The notes under the pieces: model-generated
What the model was told of the DNA's origin: nothing
Databases searched by the model: none
Seen by the model: the letters and a program-made list of their open reading frames with translations, nothing else
Assembly: GCA_963763855.1 (NCBI GenBank)
Contig: CAVXPU010000005.1
Coordinates: 1,364,001 to 1,428,000 of the forward strand
Reading direction: 5' to 3'
DNA length: 64,000 nucleotides
DNA from: JAIBCC01 sp963763855
GTDB taxonomy: Bacteria > Acidobacteriota > Blastocatellia > Pyrinomonadales > Pyrinomonadaceae
Position numbers and translations under genes: made by a program
In this document: piece after piece, positions 17,209-24,923 of the stretch
Layout of the letters: every line of letters begins with the position of its first letter
Position numbering within the stretch: position 1 is the first letter of the stretch

Positions 17209-19050
17209 TCAATAGACCGAAATAGCCGCTAGTTTTCCATCTCTGAAACGAAATTCAATCCTTCCATACATTAGATTTTGGTATTTTCCTTCCTCGTCGG
17301 TTTTTGTGGTTTGTTCGAGCGGTCTTCCGTATATTTTTCTAACTTGAGGAAGCGACATTTTCCAACTAATATTTTTTTCAGGTGTTCCTTGAAACGTGAT
17401 GTATTTACTGTCCAGTTTCCAACCTGTCCAACCGTTAAAACTAATTTCTCTGATTTTTCCATTTGAATTAATCGAAAAAGATAATCCCTTTGAATAATAG
17501 AAAAAAGTCTGATCCGCGTTATCATTGATTTCTTTTTTCTCCGGGTTTCCAAGCATTGAAAGCAATTCGCTTTCCGTCATAAAAAGTTTTAGTTTGCCGC
17601 ATCCTTCGTGCGTTTCAATCTTGTTACAGTTTAATTCCGCCAAAGTTTTGGTTGGAGCAGTTGGCTTCGGCGTAGTGGAATTTATGCTGCTTTTTGTCGT
17701 ATCGGGCTTCTCATTTTGTTTCGTATTTTTTGCTTCATTGGCAGATTCTTCTTCATCCTCTTCGTCTTCGTCCAAAATAGTTTGGATTCCAAGATCGCCT
17801 AATATGCTGCTGGGGTTCATCTCAGCATTAAGTGCAGCAAGTTTCTTTTCCAAAGCCTCTATTTCATTGACCTTGTTTGGTTTATTTTGGACTTGGTAGA
17901 TTTTTTTAGCATTATCCAACGAATTGAATATCGCCGCAAGTTCTGGAAAAACGCTGATAGCTTTGGCTAAATCAGCTTCAGCTTTAGCCGCATCGTTTTG
18001 CATTCCGTAGAGCACTCCGCGAAACGAAAGAGCGACGACATCATCTTTGTTCAAATTAACTAACCCATTCGAGGTTTGCCACGCGACCTCGTAGTTTTTT
18101 TGGTTGAACAAACAAGGAATCGCATAACGAGCAGCTGTCGGATACTCGGAAATTGCCATCGATTTTTCGAGAAGCGGCAGAGCCTTGTCGCATTGTTGAG
18201 TTATTGAAAGTAAAGCTCCTTTTCGATTCAATTCCATCGCGGTCATTGGGTTAGCAAATCCTAACGACGCTTTTTGTGCATCTTCTCTTCTGGCTTTGAC
18301 AACTAGCATTTCAGTCAATGATTTATTGGCAACTTTGCGGATTCCGGCTTGCTCCAAAAGAAATGCATCAGCGAATTGATACTCGCCCATCGAATCAAAA
18401 GCCTCAGTGATAAATGAAAGCGTTACGATATAATCTTCTTCGGTTTCAGCCGCTAAAACTCGGTTCGCCAAATCGCGGGCTTCGTAAAATTTATATTGAC
18501 CAGCCAGACATAGAACCAGCTTCATATTTAACCATTGCTGCTTTTTACTTTTTGGCAAAGCCAATTTGTATAGCTCTTCAGCCTTTGCGAAATCAGCCGG
18601 ATTATGCGAACTATATTGCCCCAAACTCAAATAAACTTTCGCAGAATCTGAATATGTTCCGCTGAGAAAATCTTCATCTTCGGCGGTTCGAGACTTTAGA
18701 TTTCGGTAATAATTGATAACTTCGCCATTATCCGAAATCGCTAATCTAAGCATTTCAACCGTTTTTGGCGAATATCTGAGAGTGTAATCAGAGTTATTCG
18801 GTTTGCTATTGTCAAAATAGACAAATTCAATTGAACTTGCTCTCATATTAAAAGCAATTACCCTGTCTATTGGTTTTTTTACGGGTAAACTGAGAAATTT
18901 TGTTGCCGTTTCGATTACTTCGGGAAATTTCTGAGCGTCAAATTCTGCGTTCATCTGCTTGTAAAGTGCATCCGAACTTTGGGCAAAAATCGCCGATGGC
19001 AAAATCGCCAAGATTGAAAATAAAGTAATTGTTAATAAATTTCGTTTCAT
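17209..19050 (-). CDS. Exported TPR-like protein with C-terminal BamE-like domain
   Basis: Start at 19050 gives the signal peptide MKRNLLTITLFSILAILPSA with FAQ cleavage. About residues 25-400 are alpha-helical TPR-like repeats (FAKAEELYKLALPKSKKQQW, AAKAEADLAKAISVFPELAA). An acidic Glu/Asp linker and a Pro/Thr/Lys linker follow, then a domain beginning CNKIETHEGCGKLKLFM that matches the repeat of the neighbouring 15822-17162 protein. It lies 46 bases before that gene on the same strand, suggesting an operon of envelope proteins. The role is unknown. Confidence 0.65.
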   Translation of the reverse strand: MKRNLLTITLFSILAILPSAIFAQSSDALYKQMNAEFDAQKFPEVIETATKFLSLPVKKPIDRVIAFNMRASSIEFVYFDNSKPNNSDYTLRYSPKTVEMLRLAISDNGEVINYYRNLKSRTAEDEDFLSGTYSDSAKVYLSLGQYSSHNPADFAKAEELYKLALPKSKKQQWLNMKLVLCLAGQYKFYEARDLANRVLAAETEEDYIVTLSFITEAFDSMGEYQFADAFLLEQAGIRKVANKSLTEMLVVKARREDAQKASLGFANPMTAMELNRKGALLSITQQCDKALPLLEKSMAISEYPTAARYAIPCLFNQKNYEVAWQTSNGLVNLNKDDVVALSFRGVLYGMQNDAAKAEADLAKAISVFPELAAIFNSLDNAKKIYQVQNKPNKVNEIEALEKKLAALNAEMNPSSILGDLGIQTILDEDEEDEEESANEAKNTKQNEKPDTTKSSINSTTPKPTAPTKTLAELNCNKIETHEGCGKLKLFMTESELLSMLGNPEKKEINDNADQTFFYYSKGLSFSINSNGKIREISFNGWTGWKLDSKYITFQGTPEKNISWKMSLPQVRKIYGRPLEQTTKTDEEGKYQNLMYGRIEFRFRDGKLAAISVY

Positions 19051-19092
19051 AGTTTTCTCCAACAAAATCAATCTAAAATGCACCTGATGGAA

Positions 19093-21252
19093 TTATTTCT
19101 TCAATGCCGCAATTTTGGCTAAATATTCCTTTGCTAATTTGTCATCGGGGTCTATTTCCAAGGCTTTTTCCAAATCAGCTTTAGCTTTACTAAATTGCTT
19201 TTCTTGAAAATATAGGAGTCCGCGGGCTGTGCTGCAATAGGGATGTTTGGGTTCGATTTTGATGACTTCGGTAAAATCCGCGATTGCCCCTTCGTATCGC
19301 TTTAGACTTGTGTAAGCTTTTCCACGACCGAATAGGGCAGCGGTATAACCGTCGTCGTCGGTCTCTTCAAAATTGTCAATTACTACGGTGTAATCGTCAA
19401 CAGCTTGGGAAAATTTCCCGCTTTTTCGATATGCTTCGCCGCGACCAAAGTAAGCCTCAATATCTTCGTCATCAATCTCAATCGCTTTGGTATAATCTTC
19501 AATCGCTTCGGGAAATTTGTCCAAATAAAGATAGGCTTCCGCACGCAAGAAATGAACCTCTTCTAACCTAGGATTGAGTTCAAGAGCCTTGTTAAAATCG
19601 GCGATTGCCTCTTTATTTTTATCCAGCAAAAGGTAACTCTTTCCGCGTTTATAATAAGCAGTATCGTATTTGGGATCTAATTCAATTGTTTTAGTAAAAT
19701 CCGCGATTGCCTCGTTGTGTTTTCTGAGCTTTTGATTTGCTTCGCCGCGACCAATGTAGCAAGAATCTGCATTGGGATTGAGACGGATACATTCGTTATA
19801 TATTTTGATGGCATCGCTGCTTTTATCAACATCTGCTCTCGTAAAACCGATACACAAATCTGCCGCTGCAGTTGCTGTTGAGTCAGTATTTAAAGCACTT
19901 GCCTTTGAACAATCTGCAAGAACTTCCGCGTATTTTTTAAGACCGCCGTAAGCACCTCCGCGACCGACATATGCAGAGGCAAGTTTTGGATCAATTTCGA
20001 TTGCTTTGTTAAAATAGTTTAGTGCCTTTTCATACTCTTTCTGGTCGCGAAAAAGTTCGCCGAGTTGGTTGTAGGCTTTTGCATATTTGGGGTTTAGCTC
20101 GATTGCTTTTGAATAGTGTGTGATTGCTTTTTCATAGTCTTTTGTGTCTTTGTAAGCAAGGGCAAGATTGTAATGAGTTATCGCATTTTTCGGGTCAAGC
20201 TCGAGTGCTTTCTTGTAATCAGCTTTGGCTAAATCAAACTTTTTTAAATTGCCATACAAATTTCCGCGACTGGCATAAGGATTTGGGTTGTTTGGGTTGA
20301 GCTGAATAGATTTAGCGTAATCAGCTAAAGCAGCATCATTCTTATTTAGCCGCGAATTGGCAATTCCGCGATTACCGTAGCAAAATGCCATTTCAGGTTT
20401 TAACCGAATACATTCGCTGTAAGATTTAATCGCTTCCTCGTGTTTGTTTTGTTTGGATTGGGCGTTTCCTAAGTTATACCAAGCCTCAGCCGTTGTTGGT
20501 TGCTGGGCAGGTGTACTACTAAAAAAACCATCCTTATAAGTGCCTTCCCGTGTGATATTTGTCGCTTTATTGTAATCTTTCCCGTAACCATTCGACTTAT
20601 CGTTTTTCCATGCCCCTATGTAATAACTGCCGTTTTTAGCTGTGTAAGTTCCTTGTCCGTCTCTAGATCCGTTAAGCCAATCACCTTCGTAAATGTCGCC
20701 ATCAGCGTATATAATTTTGCCTTTGCCGTGAAAGTTATCTTTGTAAAACTGTCCCGTATAGATTCGACCGTCTTTTAACTTAAAAATCCCTTGTCCTTCG
20801 GCTAAACCATCGACCCAATCGCCTTCGTAAATATCGCCTTTAGAATTAACAAGTTTGCCTTTTCCATGGGCTTTTCCATTGACGTAATCGCCTTCGTAAG
20901 TAGTGCCGTTAGAATTGAAATATTTGCCTCGTCCTTCTATCTTGCCATTGACCCAATTACCATCGTAAACGCTGCCATCGGGATAGTTATATTTGCCTTT
21001 GCCGTGAAATAAATCTTTGGAATACTGTCCCGTGTAAGTTGCACGGTCGGCGAAATTTGAAGTTCCTTGCCCCTCGGCTTTGCCATTAACAAAATCGCCT
21101 TCGTAAATATTGCCGCTGGCATAAACCATTTTGCCTTTGCCGTTTACGCAATCACCCGAAACGCATTTATTCGAGGCTGTTTGGGCGAAAATATTGGCTG
21201 GCAAAATTGCCAAGATTGAAAATATTGTAATTGTTAATAAGTTTCGTTTCAT
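19093..21252 (-). CDS. Exported MORN-repeat and TPR protein
   Basis: The start at 21252 gives the signal peptide MKRNLLTITIFSILAILPAN, almost the same as its downstream neighbour. Residues about 35-245 hold roughly nine MORN repeats (YEGDFVNGKAEGQG, YTGQYSKDLFHGKG, YEGDWVDGLAEGQG). Residues about 260-715 hold a long TPR array (AWYNLGNAQSKQNKHEEAIK, AYYKRGKSYLLLDKNKEAI). Total length is 719 residues. MORN plus TPR suggests a periplasmic scaffold. It is 42 bases upstream of the next TPR gene on the same strand. Confidence 0.8.
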   Translation of the reverse strand: MKRNLLTITIFSILAILPANIFAQTASNKCVSGDCVNGKGKMVYASGNIYEGDFVNGKAEGQGTSNFADRATYTGQYSKDLFHGKGKYNYPDGSVYDGNWVNGKIEGRGKYFNSNGTTYEGDYVNGKAHGKGKLVNSKGDIYEGDWVDGLAEGQGIFKLKDGRIYTGQFYKDNFHGKGKIIYADGDIYEGDWLNGSRDGQGTYTAKNGSYYIGAWKNDKSNGYGKDYNKATNITREGTYKDGFFSSTPAQQPTTAEAWYNLGNAQSKQNKHEEAIKSYSECIRLKPEMAFCYGNRGIANSRLNKNDAALADYAKSIQLNPNNPNPYASRGNLYGNLKKFDLAKADYKKALELDPKNAITHYNLALAYKDTKDYEKAITHYSKAIELNPKYAKAYNQLGELFRDQKEYEKALNYFNKAIEIDPKLASAYVGRGGAYGGLKKYAEVLADCSKASALNTDSTATAAADLCIGFTRADVDKSSDAIKIYNECIRLNPNADSCYIGRGEANQKLRKHNEAIADFTKTIELDPKYDTAYYKRGKSYLLLDKNKEAIADFNKALELNPRLEEVHFLRAEAYLYLDKFPEAIEDYTKAIEIDDEDIEAYFGRGEAYRKSGKFSQAVDDYTVVIDNFEETDDDGYTAALFGRGKAYTSLKRYEGAIADFTEVIKIEPKHPYCSTARGLLYFQEKQFSKAKADLEKALEIDPDDKLAKEYLAKIAALKK

Positions 21253-21325
21253 AGTTTTCTCCAAAGGCGTTAAACGCTCACATCAATACTCGCAGGGATT
21301 AACGAAAAATTGGGTCAAAAAAATT

Positions 21326-21444
21326 GGAGCTCGGACACTCTTGTCCGAATCGCCGGAAACGGCGAAAAGTGTTTGAAGTTATTCAACCTCAACATTTATT
21401 CGTGCTTTGCACTCATTCGGACAGGAGTGTCCGAGTTCCTTTTA
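21326..21444. repeat. Palindromic element, family A copy 2, overlapping the kinase 3' end
   Basis: A 119-bp element has arms matching those of the 15666-15800 copy: left hairpin TCGGACA-CTCT-TGTCCGA, right hairpin TCGGACA-GGAG-TGTCCGA, the latter followed by GTTCCTTTT. The right arm codes for the last nine residues and stop of the Ser/Thr kinase read on the - strand. The interior differs from copy 1. Confidence 0.8.
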
Positions 21445-24130
21445 TTTTTCGTTGCAAAACTTCAAATAAATCCTTTTGCACATTTCCGCTCATATTCAAT
21501 ACATCGTTGTTTTGCCAAATCTCAACCGCTTTTTGATATTCGGCAATGGCTTTTTCATTTGATTTCTCACAATTTCCGAGTTTCATAAAATACAATGCTT
21601 GCAATGATTTAGCGTAATTTGCATCTTTTTTATCGGCGATTTCAAACATTTCATTAAAGGCTTTTTCATAAATTTGTCGAGCCTTATCCGTTTCGCCTCG
21701 CCGCAACAATTCATCGCCATAATTAAATTTAGCTTCGCCGCGAACTTTGATGTAGTCGAAATTTTCCGCATCTTTTTCGACCAAATAATCCAGATATTTG
21801 AACGAACTTTCAAACATCAAATCAGCTTGTTTTGCTTTTCCCGTGCGTGAATAAATCGTTCCAAGACGTTGTTCAACGGTCGAAACTTCCAACTTCTGCC
21901 CAACGCTGATGTTGTCGAATTCCAAACTTTTGCGGTAAATTTTTTCCGATGCTTGCAAAATCTCCAACGCTTTTTCGTATTCTTCGGTTTCAATCAAAAC
22001 GGTTGCATAATAAAGCTCCGCAGCCGCCAACATTGCGGGCGGAAGCACTTGATTCGGATAAAGTTTGACCAGTTTTTTGTCTATTTCAATACTTTTTTCC
22101 ATTAGCGTTTTTGCTTCCGCAAGATATTTATTTTCCAAGTCAACATTTTCATCGAAGCGAGCAGATTGTGCCAAAGTCAACAATGTCGTCGCATTATTTG
22201 TGCTTGCTCCGACCAAATAATTATTGAGCCGCAGGTCATCAGGATTCTTTTGCAATAGTTTTTCACAAATAGAAATCACCTTTTTATACGCCCAAATATT
22301 TTCGTTTTCGTTAAACCCAACGGGCAAGGAATTTCCCCAAAAAATGTAGCTAATTGCCAAACGCGAAGCAATCGCTTCATTGTCAGGATTCTGTTTCAAC
22401 AAGTTTTCGCCTGTGGAAATTGCTTTTTGAAAAAACTTGTTCGATTCTTCAGTTTGTCCATTTTGCCGCAAAACTACTGCGTAATCAGCATTTGCAGCGA
22501 CAAATTCAGCTTGTAAATTGGTGTCTTGTGATTTCAAAATCAACGGTTCGAGAATCTCGATTCCTTTGCGATAATTTTCGATTGCTTGAACTGTTTGCCC
22601 CAAATTTGGCGACGACGGACGACCTTGCACCTTGGCGATTCGTAAAAATGCTTTGCCGAGTTCACTTTTGAGTGCATCATCGGCGTTTGCGTCTTGCGAA
22701 AGACTGTCAAAAAAGGCGAGTGAATCTTTGACAAACATCTCCCGAATCGGCGTAGAATTCGGCAATTTTTCGGCTTCATCGTAATATTTGAAAACGATAT
22801 TATTTGCCAATTCTCGAACTTGATTAAAACGTTCTTCGGCTAATTGTCGCTGTTTTTCCGCCCGATACGCTTGCCAGCTTGTAGCCGCAATTCCGGCGAT
22901 AAGTGTTAGAAATAATAATGTTCCGGTCATGACATAACCTCGATTCCGCGATACAAATTTTTCCAAACGATACGAAAAAGTATCAGGGCGTGCGATGACG
23001 GGTAAACCATCCAAATGTCTCTGAATATCACTCGCAAATTGTTCGACGGAAGAGTATCGCCGAGCAGGAATTTTTTGAAGAGATTTTAGAATTATGTTAT
23101 CCAAATCACCGCGAATTAGTTTTGAATTTTGCGTTTTAAGTTTTGAGTTAGTCGTAACGCCAACACCGTCAGATGTTTTGCTGACAACAGACCATTCGCC
23201 ACTGACTACTGACGACGGACGAACTGGTTCTACATCACAAATAATTTTCGCCATTTCATCAGGGCGATTATTCGGAAAATCGTAAGCCGAAACACCAGTC
23301 AAAAGTTCGTAAAGTATTAACCCCAAAGAATATATGTCGCTTGACGTTGAAACCATTTCGCCGCTGATTTGTTCGGGCGAAGCATATTTCGGAGTCATCA
23401 TTCTAAGCTGCGTAACGGTTTGAGTTTTGTTATTGGCTTCATCTGAAATAACTTTTGAGATACCAAAATCGAGCAATTTTACAGTGCCATCTGTTGTGAC
23501 TAAAATATTACCCGGCTTCAAATCGCGATGAACGACGAGACGCGAATGTGCAAACGAAACTGCTGAGCAAATCTGCAAAAAGAGCCGTAAACGTTGATTA
23601 ATACTGAGGTTTCGATCATTACAAAATTCATCAAGCGGCTGACCTTTGACGAATTCCATCGCAAAAAACGGCGTGCCCTCATCGGTTCGTCCACCGTCTA
23701 AAAGCCTTGCAATATTTGAATGTTCAAGCGAAGCAAGAATTTGGCGTTCATGCGAAAAACGACGAAGCATTGCATCCGAATCCATTCCGCGTTTCAACAA
23801 TTTCAACGCGACGGTTTGCGAAAAATCGTCCTTTTGGCGAACTGCTTCAAAGACGATTCCCATCCCGCCGTGCCCAATTTCGTTGACGATTTTGTATCCA
23901 CCAATCTCTTTGCCGACGTAGTTTTCCGCCGATTCTTCTTGCCAAAGATTCGAAATATTGGCGACAGGTTGGGCGAAATTGTTTTCACTTTCAGCTTCTA
24001 ACAATTGCCGAACTTCATCGATAATTTCGCTATCCGTTTGTTTTTGGAGAAATGCTTCAACGTCGGCTGAATCAAGTTCGACCGCTTCGTTGAAAATCGC
24101 TTTAATTTGATGCCACTTTTCTGAATTCAT
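21413..24130 (-). CDS. Transmembrane Ser/Thr protein kinase with TPR-like C-terminus
   Basis: The 905-residue protein has a kinase domain from about residue 77: glycine loop GHGGMG (86-91), catalytic Lys110, HRDLKPGN (201-208) and DFG (221-223), all intact. A single membrane span (about 415-435, TGTLLFLTLIAGIAATSW) separates it from a C-terminal TPR-like sensor region, presumably outside the membrane. The kinase C-lobe has an unusual insert encoded by 23117-23212. The last residues (GTRTLLSE) come from a palindromic repeat. The ECF sigma factor upstream on the same strand is a typical partner in Acidobacteriota. The PP2C at 12436 could oppose it. Confidence 0.92.
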   Translation of the reverse strand: MNSEKWHQIKAIFNEAVELDSADVEAFLQKQTDSEIIDEVRQLLEAESENNFAQPVANISNLWQEESAENYVGKEIGGYKIVNEIGHGGMGIVFEAVRQKDDFSQTVALKLLKRGMDSDAMLRRFSHERQILASLEHSNIARLLDGGRTDEGTPFFAMEFVKGQPLDEFCNDRNLSINQRLRLFLQICSAVSFAHSRLVVHRDLKPGNILVTTDGTVKLLDFGISKVISDEANNKTQTVTQLRMMTPKYASPEQISGEMVSTSSDIYSLGLILYELLTGVSAYDFPNNRPDEMAKIICDVEPVRPSSVVSGEWSVVSKTSDGVGVTTNSKLKTQNSKLIRGDLDNIILKSLQKIPARRYSSVEQFASDIQRHLDGLPVIARPDTFSYRLEKFVSRNRGYVMTGTLLFLTLIAGIAATSWQAYRAEKQRQLAEERFNQVRELANNIVFKYYDEAEKLPNSTPIREMFVKDSLAFFDSLSQDANADDALKSELGKAFLRIAKVQGRPSSPNLGQTVQAIENYRKGIEILEPLILKSQDTNLQAEFVAANADYAVVLRQNGQTEESNKFFQKAISTGENLLKQNPDNEAIASRLAISYIFWGNSLPVGFNENENIWAYKKVISICEKLLQKNPDDLRLNNYLVGASTNNATTLLTLAQSARFDENVDLENKYLAEAKTLMEKSIEIDKKLVKLYPNQVLPPAMLAAAELYYATVLIETEEYEKALEILQASEKIYRKSLEFDNISVGQKLEVSTVEQRLGTIYSRTGKAKQADLMFESSFKYLDYLVEKDAENFDYIKVRGEAKFNYGDELLRRGETDKARQIYEKAFNEMFEIADKKDANYAKSLQALYFMKLGNCEKSNEKAIAEYQKAVEIWQNNDVLNMSGNVQKDLFEVLQRKIKGTRTLLSE
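23117..23212 (-). repeat. Low-complexity repeat inserted in frame in the kinase domain
   Basis: Within the kinase gene, about 32 codons read SVVSGEWSVVSKTSDGVG followed by NSKLKTQNSKL. At DNA level the two parts are made of short quasi-repeats (CAGTAGTCAGTGGCG-type and AAACTTAAAACGC-type) known as intergenic junk repeats in many bacteria. They interrupt the segment between RPSS and RGDLDNIILKSL, a variable loop of this kinase subfamily. Confidence 0.6.
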
Positions 24131-24139
24131 TCGACTTCG

Positions 24140-24251
24140 AACGGAACGCGGGCTGCTAGCCTGCGAGTAATTTTCTTTGTTATTTTGAACTTATCTCAGG
24201 CACATTTCGGACGCTTTGCGTCCGTGCAGACTGGCAGCCTGCGTTCCGTTA
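24140..24251. repeat. Palindromic element, family B copy 1
   Basis: Inverted arms ACGGAACGCGGGCTGCTAGC (left) and GGCAGCCTGCGTTCCGT (right) bound a 112-bp unit lying between the ECF sigma gene and the kinase start. Each arm can form its own hairpin (GGCT-GCT-AGCC). The interior has a further perfect hairpin CGGACGC-TTT-GCGTCCG. A second copy is at 54966-55078. Confidence 0.75.
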
Positions 24252-24275
24252 ATACTCGCAGAAATTATTAACAAA

Positions 24276-24827
24276 TTAGGTCAATTTTGTTGTCAGCCAT
24301 GCCCGTGCCATTCGCCATTCGCGTTTAATGGTTGAATCAGAAACGCCCAAAACTTCGGCAACTTCTTCATTTGTCAGTCCGCCGAAGAATTTCATCTCAA
24401 CGATTCTTGCTTGCGTGTCGTCGAATTCGGCGAGTTCGTTAAGTGCTGTGTTCAAGAGGATTAGATCAACTTCGCTGTCGTTTGCTACAACATCAACATC
24501 ATCGAGCGAGATCATCGTTTGCCCATCGCCACGTTTTTTGGCGTTATGACTTTCAGCGTGATTGACCAAAATTCGACGCATCATTTCCGAAGCAATCGCA
24601 AAAAAATGTGAGCGATTTTTCCAATCAACCGAATGCTGATCGATCAATCGCATATAAGCTTCGTGGACTAACGCAGTCGCTTGCAACGTATGATTTTTGC
24701 GTTCGAGCGATAGTTTATGAGCCGCGATTTTCTTTAATTCTTGGTAGACGAGCGGCAAAAAATCATCAAGGCTTTGACGATCTCCCGATTGAGCAGATTT
24801 TAAGAGTTGGGTAATATTTTCAGACAT
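24276..24827 (-). CDS. ECF-type RNA polymerase sigma factor
   Basis: The 183-residue protein has sigma region 2 (LVYQELKKIAAHKLSLER, TALVHEAYMRLI, FFAIASEMMRRILVNHAE) and region 4 helix-turn-helix (GGLTNEEVAEVLGVSDSTIKREWRMARAWL). This layout matches the TIGR02999-type ECF subfamily common in Acidobacteriota and Planctomycetes, typically paired with Ser/Thr kinases. No anti-sigma factor is seen; the kinase gene 146 bases downstream may provide control. Confidence 0.9.
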   Translation of the reverse strand: MSENITQLLKSAQSGDRQSLDDFLPLVYQELKKIAAHKLSLERKNHTLQATALVHEAYMRLIDQHSVDWKNRSHFFAIASEMMRRILVNHAESHNAKKRGDGQTMISLDDVDVVANDSEVDLILLNTALNELAEFDDTQARIVEMKFFGGLTNEEVAEVLGVSDSTIKREWRMARAWLTTKLT

Positions 24828-24923
24828 TTTTAGCGAAAAAAAGTCACTGCAATTATTGCCGAAGAAAGATTTTAAGACAAGTTTACGTGTGAGTTGAAAG
24901 CCAAAATTTCGGCGATTATTTCA

